Source: Amycolatopsis orientalis DSM 43388
Lineage (GTDB): Bacteria > Actinomycetota > Actinomycetes > Mycobacteriales > Pseudonocardiaceae
Direction of reading: 5' to 3'
NCBI RefSeq assembly: GCF_000411975.1
Contig: NZ_ASXG01000182.1
Span: forward strand, 65,524-129,523
Length of the DNA: 64,000 nt
Positions within the stretch are counted from its first letter, which is position 1, and the number at the start of each line of letters is the position of its first letter. The translations under genes were made by a program, and so were the position numbers. The notes below the pieces were generated by a model. It searched no databases, was not told the origin of the DNA, and worked only from the letters and a program-made list of their open reading frames with translations. Shown here in pieces: positions 49,185-57,526 of this stretch.

Positions 49185-50092
49185 AGCTGTCCCGGAAAAG
49201 CCGGGACACGTTGGCGTTCTGGGGGTTCGTGGGTCCGTTCCTGCTCGGCCTGGCGATCTTCGCCTACCTGCCGATCGGATGGAGCCTGTACCTGTCGTTC
49301 TTCGACGCGCGCAACACGGTCACCCCCAGCGTCTTCGTCGGACTGGACAACTACGCGCACATGCTCTCCGACGGCCCGTTCCTCGCGAGCCTCGGCACGT
49401 TCAGCGTGTTCGCCCTGTTCATCGTGCCGCTGACGTTCGTGCTGTCGCTGGCGCTGGCGGTCGGCGTGAACCAGCTGCGGTTCGCGCGAGCGTTCTTCCG
49501 CTCGGTGTTCTTCCTGCCCTTCGCGTGTTCGTACGTGGTGGCGTCGCTGATCTGGAAGACCTCGCTGTTCTCCGGCGTCCGCTACGGACTCGCGAACACG
49601 GTGCTCGGCGTCTTCGGCATCGACCCGGTCGCGTGGACCGGCACCGTGCACCCGCCGCTGTACTGGGTGGTGCTGGTGACCGCGCGGCTTTGGCTGCAGC
49701 TCGGCTTCTACATGATCCTCTTCCTCGCTGCGCTGCAGCGGATTCCGCAGCATCTGTACGAGGCGGCGTGGCTCGACGGCGCGAAACCGGGCTGGCAGGT
49801 CTTCCGGCACATCACGCTGCCGCAGCTGCGCGCGACGTCGGTGGCCGTGCTGCTGCTGAACCTGATCAACGCCTATCAGGCGTTCGACGAGTTCTACAAC
49901 ATCATGGGCGATTCCCGGGGTTATCCGCCGTTCGCGCGGCCGCCGCTGGTGTACCTCTACTACACCTCGCTCGGCTCCGGTGGACAGGACCTGGGCCGCG
50001 GCAGCGCGGGCGCGATCATTCTGGCGCTGCTGATCGCGGTGGTGACTCTCCTGCAGGGCAGGCTTTTCCGGTTCGAACGGAGCACGACATGA
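49181..50092 (+). CDS. sugar ABC transporter permease (MalF-like)
   Basis: 303 aa with six hydrophobic segments starting FWGFVGPFLLGLAIFAYLP. The cytoplasmic EAA loop, EAAWLDGAKPGWQVFRHITLP near residue 205, contacts the ATPase. It forms a heterodimer with the next permease. Both ends overlap neighbours by 4 bp. No ATP-binding subunit is encoded here; many actinomycete sugar importers share a common ATPase such as MsiK. Confidence 0.93.
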   Translation: MKLSRKSRDTLAFWGFVGPFLLGLAIFAYLPIGWSLYLSFFDARNTVTPSVFVGLDNYAHMLSDGPFLASLGTFSVFALFIVPLTFVLSLALAVGVNQLRFARAFFRSVFFLPFACSYVVASLIWKTSLFSGVRYGLANTVLGVFGIDPVAWTGTVHPPLYWVVLVTARLWLQLGFYMILFLAALQRIPQHLYEAAWLDGAKPGWQVFRHITLPQLRATSVAVLLLNLINAYQAFDEFYNIMGDSRGYPPFARPPLVYLYYTSLGSGGQDLGRGSAGAIILALLIAVVTLLQGRLFRFERSTT

Positions 50093-50907
50093 TCCGCGCG
50101 GTGCTTCGCTGGACGGCGCTCGCCGTGTCCGCGATCCTCTTCGTGGCGCCGTTCTATCTGTTGCTCCGCAACGGTCTCGCCTCCCGCGCGGAAATCACCG
50201 CGCCGGGCTGGACGCTGTGGCCGAAGCAGGTCCACTGGGAGAACTTCTCGAAGCTGTTCGACCAGCAGGACGTGCCGTTCGCGCGCAGCATCGTGAACTC
50301 GGTCGTCGTCGCGGTACTGCAAACCGTGGGTCTGCTGGTGGTGTGCTCGCTCGCCGGCTACGGCCTGGCGCGCGTGCCGTACCGCTACTCGAAGCCGGTG
50401 TTCTACGCGGTGCTGGCGACGCTGATGATCCCGACGTCGGTGACGTTCGTGCCGAGCTTCGTCGTGGTCTCGACGCTCGGCTGGCTCTCGGACTTCCGCG
50501 GCCTGATCATCCCGGGCCTGTTCAGCGCGTTCAGCGTTTTCCTGTTCCGGCAGTATTTCCTGGACTTCCCGAAGGAACTCGAAGACGCCGGCCGCGTCGA
50601 CGGCCTTTCCCGCTGGGGCGTCTTCCGCAAGATCGTGGTGCCCAACTCGCGCGGCTTCTTCGCCGCGATCGCGGTGATCACCGTGATCGGCAGCTGGAAC
50701 GCGTTCCTGTGGCCGCTGATCATCGCGCAGTCGCCGGACTCGTGGACGGTGCAGGTCGCCCTGTCCGGGCTGCTCACCGCGCAGAACCCGCAGCTGAACC
50801 TGCTGTTCCTGGCCGCGGTGCTCTCGCTCGTCCCGATCGTGCTGCTCTTCGCGTTCCTCCAGCGATATCTGGTACGCGGGGTCACTGAATCCGGGCTGAA
50901 AGGCTGA
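50089..50907 (+). CDS. sugar ABC transporter permease (MalG-like)
   Basis: 272 aa, about six hydrophobic segments (ALAVSAILFVAPFYLLLRNG at the start). The EAA loop is DAGRVDGLSRWGVFRKIVVP near residue 175, and the C-terminus has the usual QRYLVRGVTESGLKG. It pairs with the upstream MalF-like permease. It is the last gene of the importer operon; the following gene has its own upstream gap of 90 bp. Confidence 0.93.
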   Translation: MIRAVLRWTALAVSAILFVAPFYLLLRNGLASRAEITAPGWTLWPKQVHWENFSKLFDQQDVPFARSIVNSVVVAVLQTVGLLVVCSLAGYGLARVPYRYSKPVFYAVLATLMIPTSVTFVPSFVVVSTLGWLSDFRGLIIPGLFSAFSVFLFRQYFLDFPKELEDAGRVDGLSRWGVFRKIVVPNSRGFFAAIAVITVIGSWNAFLWPLIIAQSPDSWTVQVALSGLLTAQNPQLNLLFLAAVLSLVPIVLLFAFLQRYLVRGVTESGLKG

Positions 50908-50997
50908 AAACCGTCACATCGACCGGCGACCGCGCGTAACGTTTCGCCGTTAGCCGCCGACGACCCACCGTCGCCACAGTCGCAGCAGGAGTGCACC

Positions 50998-51447
50998 ATG
51001 ACGGACCCGTATCAGCAGCAGCCCTACCCCGGCCAGGACCCGGCGCAGGGCCACCCGTCCGGTCCGGTGCCCGCGCCCGGCTATCCCCCGTCCGCACAGA
51101 CGCCCGTGCCGTATGGGGCGCCGATGTACGGGTCGCCGTATGCGGCTCCGTATCCGGGGGCCGCGCCGCTGAAGACCAGCGGGCTCGCGGTGGCCGGGAT
51201 GGTGGTCGGGATCGTCGCGCTGATCTTCTTCTGGGTGCCGTTCTTCGACGTGGTCGCGGCGATCACCGCGATCGGGTTGTCGTGGGCCGGGATGGTCCAG
51301 GCAGGCAAGCCGGGGTGGACTGGGCAGGGGATGGGGATCGCCGGGCTGGTGTGCGGGATTCTGGCGGCTATTCCGGCGGTGATCTTTCTGGTGTGGTTCT
51401 TTGTGTCGTTGTCCGCGGTGGGGGCTACCTGCGCGTTTTACTGCTGA
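50998..51447 (+). CDS. proline-rich DUF4190-type membrane protein
   Basis: 149 aa. Residues 1-58 are rich in Pro, Gly, Tyr and Gln (MTDPYQQQPYPGQDPAQG) and probably disordered. Two hydrophobic hairpin segments follow (SGLAVAGMVVGIVALIFFWVPF and GIAGLVCGILAAIPAVIFLVW). The short basic loop with a GKPGWTGQG motif is typical of DUF4190 proteins, which are small, widespread actinobacterial membrane proteins of unknown role. Confidence 0.85.
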   Translation: MTDPYQQQPYPGQDPAQGHPSGPVPAPGYPPSAQTPVPYGAPMYGSPYAAPYPGAAPLKTSGLAVAGMVVGIVALIFFWVPFFDVVAAITAIGLSWAGMVQAGKPGWTGQGMGIAGLVCGILAAIPAVIFLVWFFVSLSAVGATCAFYC

Positions 51448-51630
51448 GGGGGGCTTGGGCGGTGATCAACCCCTCCGTTCGGCGGTGTTGGCGCCCGTCT
51501 TCGTGTGACAGAGTCTGCCGCGTTGTCACGACGAATGTGAGAGACCTTCGCGTTCTGCTCCGGAATCGTTCACCGAGGCGTCATGGGCGTCCGGGAGCGT
51601 GCTGGGGCACGGCGAGACGGGGAGTGAGAA

Positions 51631-53346
51631 ATGGCGGAACTGACCAGGCGCGCGTTCACGACCGCGGGGGCGGCCGGGGTGGGGTTGCTGCTTTGCATTC
51701 CGACGGCCAACGCTCTGGACCGTGCGTTGAGGCGGAGTGCGCAGCGGGCGGTGCGGACTCTCGGGACCACCCTTGACCAGGCTGCTTCCGGGGCGGCTAC
51801 CGGGTACTCGCGGTTGTCCGCTGGGCCTGGGTGGCCGGTCGTCGTGCGGGCGGATCTCGTGGCGGGCAAGTCCGGGCGCGATGACCGGCGGACTGCGCTC
51901 GGGGCGTTCGTGCAGTTCACCGACCTGCACATCACTGACACCGAATCCCCTGCTCGGTTCGAGTATCTGCATCCGTTCATCGGGTCCGCGCACCGGCCGC
52001 AGGAAACGTTGGGCACGGTCGCGACCAGTGCGCTCGTCAAGCGGGTCAACAGTCTTCGCGCGGGGCCGTTCACCGGGCGGCAGTTCGACTTCGTCGTGAC
52101 CACCGGCGACAACACCGACAACCACGAGCTGATCGAACTCGACTGGTTCCTCACCACGCTCAACGGCGGCGCGATCACGCCCAACTCCGGCGATCCGAAC
52201 CGGTACGAGGGCGTGCAGGCCTCCGGCAACCCGGAGTTCTGGAATCCGGGCACTCCGCTCGCCGACGACTACACCAAAAAAGGGTTCCCGCAGATCCCCG
52301 GGCTGCTCGAGGCCGGGATCGCGCCGTTCACCGCGCCGGGACTGAATCTGCCCTGGTACTGCACGTTCGGCAACCACGACGACAGCGTCGTCGGCACGCT
52401 GCCGGAGGGCATTCCGGGCATCGAGGGCTGGTACACCGGCAAATACAAGGTCATCGGCAAGGACGAGAGCAGCGCGCGCAAGCTCGGCACCGCCATCCAG
52501 AACGGCCAGAGCGTGCCGCTTGGCGAACTGTTCGGCGGCGGCACCATTCGCGAGGTCACGCCGGACCCGCGGCGGCGGCCGTTCAGCACCTCGGAGTTCG
52601 TCAAAGCGCACCTCGCGGCGAAGAACACCGGCCCGGGACCGGTCGGGCACGGGTTCACCGACGCCAACTCCGACGGGCTCAACGTCTACTACACCTTCCG
52701 CATCGCGCCCGGCGTCACCGGGATCAGCCTCGACACCACCACCCAGGGCGGGTTCGCCGACGGTTCGATCGGGCTCGCGCAGTTCAACTGGGTCGAAGCG
52801 ACGCTCAAGCGCAACAGCTCGACCTACTACGACTTCTTCGGCCGCAAGGTCACCCACTCCGTCACCGACGAACTGTTCGTCCTCTTCAGCCACCACACCA
52901 GCGGCACCATGGGCAACCTTCTGCCCGACGCGCGCCACCTGCTCGACCCGCGGCTGAACGGCGACACGTTCGTCGCGATGCTGCAGCGCTTCCCGAACGT
53001 CGTGGCCTGGGTCAACGGGCACACCCACCTCAACAAGATCACCCCGCACGTCGGCAAGACCCCGGCGCAGAGCTTCTGGGAGATCAACACCGCCAGCCAC
53101 ATCGACTTCCCGCAGCACGCGCGGATCATCGAACTGGCCGACAACCACGACGGCACCCTCTCGCTGTTCACCACGCTCATCGAGGCCGACGCCCCGTACG
53201 CGGTGGACTACTCCGCCCGCACCCCGGACGCGCTCGCCTCGATGTACCGCGAGTTCTCCTACAACGACATCCACGCGAATCTCAGCCACGTCGGCGAGGC
53301 GGGCGACCGCAACACCGAGTTGCTGCTGACCAACCCCCTCAGTTGA
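51631..53346 (+). CDS. Tat-exported calcineurin-like metallophosphoesterase (TIGR03767-like)
   Basis: 571 aa. The N-terminus ELTRRAFTTAGAAGVGLLL is a twin-arginine signal. The metal-binding motifs are in order: FTDLHITD, VVTTGDNTDN, TFGNHDD, LFSHHTSGTMGN and VAWVNGHTHLN, the complete two-metal site. It is longer than cytosolic phosphoesterases and fits a secreted phosphodiesterase or phosphatase. A single GTTCACC at 51568-51574 recalls a PhoP box unit, but a second repeat is weak. Its stop lies in the hairpin at 53345. Confidence 0.9.
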   Translation: MAELTRRAFTTAGAAGVGLLLCIPTANALDRALRRSAQRAVRTLGTTLDQAASGAATGYSRLSAGPGWPVVVRADLVAGKSGRDDRRTALGAFVQFTDLHITDTESPARFEYLHPFIGSAHRPQETLGTVATSALVKRVNSLRAGPFTGRQFDFVVTTGDNTDNHELIELDWFLTTLNGGAITPNSGDPNRYEGVQASGNPEFWNPGTPLADDYTKKGFPQIPGLLEAGIAPFTAPGLNLPWYCTFGNHDDSVVGTLPEGIPGIEGWYTGKYKVIGKDESSARKLGTAIQNGQSVPLGELFGGGTIREVTPDPRRRPFSTSEFVKAHLAAKNTGPGPVGHGFTDANSDGLNVYYTFRIAPGVTGISLDTTTQGGFADGSIGLAQFNWVEATLKRNSSTYYDFFGRKVTHSVTDELFVLFSHHTSGTMGNLLPDARHLLDPRLNGDTFVAMLQRFPNVVAWVNGHTHLNKITPHVGKTPAQSFWEINTASHIDFPQHARIIELADNHDGTLSLFTTLIEADAPYAVDYSARTPDALASMYREFSYNDIHANLSHVGEAGDRNTELLLTNPLS

Positions 53347-53363
53347 TTACCTTCGAGGTAATC
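53345..53363. promoter_or_regulatory. palindrome between the phosphoesterase and thioesterase genes
   Basis: GATTACCT-TCG-AGGTAATC, 8-bp perfect arms with a UUCG-like turn, starting at the last two bases of the phosphoesterase stop codon and 36 bp before the thioesterase ATG. Could be a small terminator or an operator for the thioesterase gene. Confidence 0.5.
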
Positions 53364-53398
53364 GACGCCATGCGTCCGGTTGCGGTTGACTGCTCGGC

Positions 53399-53800
53399 AT
53401 GACCGACGTCGAAGGCACGAAGCTGTTCCACCAGACGATGCCGTTCAGCGAGCGGCTCGGCATCGAGGTGCTGGAGCACGGCGCCGACCTGGTCCGCAGC
53501 CGGATCGAATGGGACGAATCGCTGTGCACGCTCGGCGGCGTGCTGCACGGCGGCGTCCTGATGGCGCTGGCGGATTCCACCGGCGCCGTCTGCGCGTTCC
53601 TCAACCTCCCCGAGGGCGCGCAGGGCACGACGACGCTGGAGTCCAAGACCAACTTCCTGCGCAGCGTCCGTTCGGGGTACGCCACTGCGTCGTCCAGACC
53701 ACTGCACGCCGGACGCCGCGTCGTGGTCGTCGAGACCGAAATCCGCGACGACGACGGCAAGCTCGCCGCGAAAATCACCCAGACGCAAGCGGTGTTGTAG
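53399..53800 (+). CDS. PaaI-family hotdog-fold thioesterase
   Basis: 133 aa. LGIEVLEHGADLVRSRIEW, then LCTLGGVLHGGVLMALADSTGAVCAF with the catalytic HGG loop and the Asp of the central helix, and TTTLESKTNFLRSV. This is the PaaI/uncharacterised protein family 4HBT layout. It hydrolyses an acyl- or aryl-CoA thioester. Monocistronic; the physiological substrate is not shown by context. Confidence 0.93.
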   Translation: MTDVEGTKLFHQTMPFSERLGIEVLEHGADLVRSRIEWDESLCTLGGVLHGGVLMALADSTGAVCAFLNLPEGAQGTTTLESKTNFLRSVRSGYATASSRPLHAGRRVVVVETEIRDDDGKLAAKITQTQAVL

Positions 53801-53874
53801 CGACGGCCCTTTACTTACCCGCTCCGGAAGGCGAAAATCTCTGGCTACCACTGGGGTCTGGGGACGGAGCCGGA

Positions 53875-55131
53875 ATGCGGGTTCGCGGGTTGGTCACGTT
53901 ACTGTCCATCGTCATGCTCACGGCTGGTGCGGCACAGGCCGCCGCGGAACCGCGGCCCGCGCGCAACGACGAGGCCATCGACTACCACGAATGGTCGTCC
54001 GGCTCGTTCTTCGCGGGCCGGCTCGACGGGCTCGGTTTCGGCTACGGCGGCCTGCGGATCACGCATCCGGCAGGGAGCGTCGCGCACACCGAACCGGGCC
54101 TCGGCACCACGCGCACCTACGACTACGGCACCTGGACGTCGCCGAGCTACCGGCAGGGTTTCGACGCGACGCAGCTGATCGCGTCGTGGAACGCGCGGAC
54201 GCCGGCGAAGACGTGGCTGGAGGTGCAGGCCCGCGGCCGGACTTCGGCGGGCGCCGAAACCACCTGGTACACGATGGGCCGCTGGGCCAGCGGGGACGCC
54301 GACATCCACCGCACCAGCGTCGACGGGCAAAGCGACGACAACGCCTCGGTCGACGTCGACACGCTCGCCACGAAGGCGAGCGTCACGCTGCGCTCGTACC
54401 AGTTGCGCGTGACGCTCTACCGTGAGCAGGGTTCACCCACCACACCAACGCTGTCCTCGCTCGGCGCGATGACCTCGAACGTTCCGGACCGGTTCGACGT
54501 CCAGACCACCAAGCCCGGCCGGGCGCGCGGGATCGAGCTGAAGGTGCCGCCGTTCGCCCAGAACATCCACAAAGGACAGTTCCCGCAGTACGGCGGCGGC
54601 GGGGAAGCCTGGTGCAGCCCGACGTCGACCGAGATGGTCGCCGAGTACTGGGGCCGCAAGCCGAGCGAGCAGCAGATGGACTGGATCCCGGCGGACTACC
54701 AGGACCGGTCGGTCGTCTACGCCGCGCGCGGCACCTACGACTACGCCTACGACGGCACCGGCAACTGGCCGTTCAACACCGCGTACGCCGCTTCGCTCGG
54801 GTTGCGCGGGCACATCACGCGGCTGCACGACCTCAACGAACTCGAGGACTACATCGCGCGCGGCATCCCAGTGATCACGTCGCAGTCGTTCCTGGCCAGC
54901 GAACTCGACGGCGCGGGCTATGGAACGGCCGGGCACCTGATGGTCGTGGTGGGCTTCACGCAGGAGGGCGACGTGATCGCGAACGACCCGGCGTCCAGCT
55001 CCGACGGCCGCGTACGCACGGTGTACAAGCGGGACCAGTTCGAGAAGATCTGGCAGCGCACGAAGCGGCACACGGAAAGCGGCGCGGTGGCTGGCGGGCC
55101 GGGCGGGATCGTTTACCTGATCACGCCGTAA
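53875..55131 (+). CDS. secreted C39-like peptidase family protein
   Basis: 418 aa with a Sec signal (MRVRGLVTLLSIVMLTAGAAQA, cleaved near residue 24). A beta-rich N-terminal part (about 30-215) precedes a papain-like Peptidase_C39_2 domain. The catalytic Cys is in GGEAWCSPTSTEMVAEYW, the His in GTAGHLMVVVGF and the Asp in VIANDPAS. KVPPFAQNIHKGQFPQYGG introduces the domain. It probably cleaves peptides or peptide-linked polymers outside the cell. Not next to an exporter, so not a bacteriocin-processing transporter. Confidence 0.9.
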   Translation: MRVRGLVTLLSIVMLTAGAAQAAAEPRPARNDEAIDYHEWSSGSFFAGRLDGLGFGYGGLRITHPAGSVAHTEPGLGTTRTYDYGTWTSPSYRQGFDATQLIASWNARTPAKTWLEVQARGRTSAGAETTWYTMGRWASGDADIHRTSVDGQSDDNASVDVDTLATKASVTLRSYQLRVTLYREQGSPTTPTLSSLGAMTSNVPDRFDVQTTKPGRARGIELKVPPFAQNIHKGQFPQYGGGGEAWCSPTSTEMVAEYWGRKPSEQQMDWIPADYQDRSVVYAARGTYDYAYDGTGNWPFNTAYAASLGLRGHITRLHDLNELEDYIARGIPVITSQSFLASELDGAGYGTAGHLMVVVGFTQEGDVIANDPASSSDGRVRTVYKRDQFEKIWQRTKRHTESGAVAGGPGGIVYLITP

Positions 55132-55175
55132 AACTCGCTGGTCCAGCTTGGCGTTTCGACGCTACGGTGCCCTTC

Positions 55176-55682
55176 GTGACCGAGCCCCCCGATACGCTGT
55201 CGGACCCGCGTGAACTGCTGCTCGCCTACCTCGACTACTACCGCGACACGCTGCTGCGCAAGCTCGACGGCCTGTCCGACGACGAACTGCGCACCAGCCG
55301 GCTTCCTTCGGGCTGGACCCCGCTCGAGCTGCTCAAGCACCTCGCGTTCGTGGAACGACGGTGGATGCGCTGGGGATTCCGGGGCGAGCACGTGGATCCG
55401 ATCTGGGGCGAGACCGACCCCGAGACCGGGAAGTGGTCGGTCGGGGCGGACGAATCGGCGGAGTCGGTCCGGGCGCTCTTCCTGGGAGAATGCGCGGCGT
55501 CCCGCGAGATCGCGTCGGGCGCGCGGCTGGAGGACCTCGCCCGCGGCAGCGAGCGCTTCGACACTCCGGAGCGGCCACCGGCGTTGAGCTGGATTCTCTT
55601 TCACCTGCTGCAGGAGTACGCGCGGCACGTGGGGCAGCTGGATGTGGTGCGCGAGCTGGCCGACGGGGCGACCGGCGAATAG
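55176..55682 (+). CDS. DinB/DUF664 family protein
   Basis: 168 aa, GTG start (VTEPPDTLSDPRELLLAYLDYYRDTL). A four-helix bundle with metal-ligand His in ELLKHLAFVERRW near residue 55 and in LLQEYARHVGQLDVVREL near residue 155. DinB-like proteins include mycothiol-dependent transferases such as maleylpyruvate isomerase and the MST S-transferase. Proximity to a mycothiol-dependent dehydrogenase makes a mycothiol role plausible but unproven. Confidence 0.88.
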   Translation: MTEPPDTLSDPRELLLAYLDYYRDTLLRKLDGLSDDELRTSRLPSGWTPLELLKHLAFVERRWMRWGFRGEHVDPIWGETDPETGKWSVGADESAESVRALFLGECAASREIASGARLEDLARGSERFDTPERPPALSWILFHLLQEYARHVGQLDVVRELADGATGE

Positions 55683-55768
55683 CGGAACCGATCCGGGCTA
55701 TGGCGATATGCGCATGATCCGTGATTAGCTGCCCGCGAGAACGCCGTCGCGGGTGAAAGGGTGTGCGC

Positions 55769-56866
55769 ATGCCGTACGAGGTCCAGGGAGTGGTGTCGCG
55801 GGCCAAGGGTGAGCCGGTCACGCTCGAGACGGTGGTGGTGCCGGATCCCGGACCGGGCGAGGCCGTCGTTTCCGTGCAGGCGTGCGGGGTGTGCCACACC
55901 GACCTGCACTATCGCGAGGGCGGGATCAACGACGAGTTCCCCTTCCTGCTCGGGCACGAGGCCGCGGGACGGGTGGACAAGGTCGGCGCGGGCGTCACCG
56001 ATCTCGCGCCCGGCGACTACGTGATCCTCAACTGGCGCGCGGTCTGCGGCACCTGCCGGGCGTGCAAGCGCGGCAAGCCCTGGTACTGCTTCTCGACCTT
56101 CAACGCCGAGCAGCCGATGACGCTCACCGACGGCACGAAGCTGTCGCCCGCGCTCGGCGTCGGCGCGTTCCTCGACAAGACACTCGTCCACAGTGGACAG
56201 TGCACCAAGGTCGACGAGCGGGCCGAACCCGCGGTCGCCGGGCTGCTGGGCTGCGGCGTGATGGCCGGGCTGGGCGCGGCGATCAACACCGGCGCGGTCG
56301 GGCGCGGCGATTCGGTCGCGGTGATCGGCTGCGGCGGCGTCGGCGACGCGGCCGTCGCGGGCGCGCACCTCGCCGGGGCGACCACGATCGTCGCGATCGA
56401 CACCGACGACCGGAAACTGGAGTGGGCCAAGGACTTCGGGGCCACGCACACGGTCAACAGCCGCGGCCTGAGCGAGGACGACGTGGTCGCCGCGATGCAG
56501 GACGCGACGAACTCGTTCGGCCCGGACGTGGTGATCGACGCGGTCGGCCGCCCGGAGACCTGGCGGCAGGCGTTCTACGGCCGCGACCTGGCCGGCACCG
56601 TCGTGCTGGTCGGCGTGCCCACGCCGGACATGAAGCTCGACGACCTGCCGCTGATCGACTTCTTCTCGCGCGGCGGCTCGCTGAAGTCGTCGTGGTACGG
56701 CGACTGCCTGCCGTCGCGGGACTTCCCGATGCTGGTCGACCTGTACCTGCAGGGCAGGCTGCCGCTGGACAAGTTCGTCACGGAGCGGATCGGCGTCGAC
56801 GGCGTGGAGCAGGCTTTCGAGCGAATGCACCACGGCGACGTACTGCGCAGCGTGGTGGAGTTCTGA
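55769..56866 (+). CDS. mscR: S-(hydroxymethyl)mycothiol dehydrogenase / S-nitrosomycothiol reductase
   Basis: Class III alcohol dehydrogenase type. 365 aa from the ATG at 55769 ([17 protein letters not shown]) with GAAAGG upstream. The zinc ligands are in CGVCHTDLH and GHEAAG, the structural zinc loop is [15 protein letters not shown], and the NAD motif is [15 protein letters not shown]. It oxidises the formaldehyde-mycothiol adduct and reduces S-nitrosomycothiol. NWRAVCGTC and [14 protein letters not shown] are typical of actinobacterial MscR. It confirms a mycothiol-producing organism. Confidence 0.95.
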   Translation: MPYEVQGVVSRAKGEPVTLETVVVPDPGPGEAVVSVQACGVCHTDLHYREGGINDEFPFLLGHEAAGRVDKVGAGVTDLAPGDYVILNWRAVCGTCRACKRGKPWYCFSTFNAEQPMTLTDGTKLSPALGVGAFLDKTLVHSGQCTKVDERAEPAVAGLLGCGVMAGLGAAINTGAVGRGDSVAVIGCGGVGDAAVAGAHLAGATTIVAIDTDDRKLEWAKDFGATHTVNSRGLSEDDVVAAMQDATNSFGPDVVIDAVGRPETWRQAFYGRDLAGTVVLVGVPTPDMKLDDLPLIDFFSRGGSLKSSWYGDCLPSRDFPMLVDLYLQGRLPLDKFVTERIGVDGVEQAFERMHHGDVLRSVVEF

Positions 56867-57489
56867 TCCTCTTCGCCGACGCGGACTATCCGGCCGACCC
56901 GTACCCGGGCACGCGGCCCGACTGCTCGTACGTGCACCTCGACGGCGCGGGCCACGCGCTGGACACCGCGCCGCCGGGGTGGCGTTCGCGCACGCCGGTG
57001 CTCGCGTACGGATCGAACGCGTGCCCGTCGAAGATCACCTGGCTGCGCACCCAGCTCGGCCTGACCGGACCGGTGGTTGCGGCTCGGGTGCGGTGCACCG
57101 GCCTGGCCGCAGTGTGGGCCGCCGGGGTGCGGCAACGCGACGGCCAGCGCCCGGCAACGCTGACCGCACTGCCGGGCGTGACCGAGGACCACTTCGTCTG
57201 GTTCGCGACGCCGGAACAACTCGCGGTGCTGGACATCTGCGAAGGCCGCGGGAACCGGTACGACCTGGCGATGCTGGACCACGCCGACATCCGGCTGGAC
57301 GGCGTGCTGCTCTCCGGAGTGCACGCGTACGTCGGGGCCTCGCCGATCCGATACCCGTTGCTGGTCAACGGTGCCCCGGTCCGGGTAGCCGACGTCGCCC
57401 AGGCGGACGCGGCGGCGCTCGTCGGCGAGCCAGCGGCCGGGCACGGCCTCGCCTGCACTGTTCTGCTGCCAGATACGCCCTTCAGCTGA
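56863..57489 (+). CDS. unknown protein with YGSN motif (gamma-glutamylcyclotransferase-like)
   Basis: About 208 aa. [13 protein letters not shown] near residue 49 matches the YGSN phosphate/anion loop of GGCT/AIG2-like folds. The rest ([12 protein letters not shown]-like strand, [25 protein letters not shown]) fits a small beta-barrel. No ATG, GTG or TTG is in frame at the junction with mscR. A CTG (56863) overlaps the mscR stop as CTGA and would add the conserved-looking [15 protein letters not shown]. The next usable codon is GTG at 56932. Possibly involved in gamma-glutamyl or mycothiol-related turnover; function not established. Confidence 0.75.
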   Translation: MILFADADYPADPYPGTRPDCSYVHLDGAGHALDTAPPGWRSRTPVLAYGSNACPSKITWLRTQLGLTGPVVAARVRCTGLAAVWAAGVRQRDGQRPATLTALPGVTEDHFVWFATPEQLAVLDICEGRGNRYDLAMLDHADIRLDGVLLSGVHAYVGASPIRYPLLVNGAPVRVADVAQADAAALVGEPAAGHGLACTVLLPDTPFS

Positions 57490-57526
57490 CTCGCGGAATC
57501 GCGCGACGTCGCCTGCGCGAGCGCGT

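Noticed and set aside
51568-51590. PhoP box upstream of the metallophosphoesterase
   Set aside because: Only one GTTCACC unit is clear and the next 11-bp repeat matches poorly.
53875-55131. C39 peptidase as leader protease of the atropopeptide or another RiPP
   Set aside because: It is secreted on its own, not fused to an ABC exporter, and is 37 kb from the precursor.
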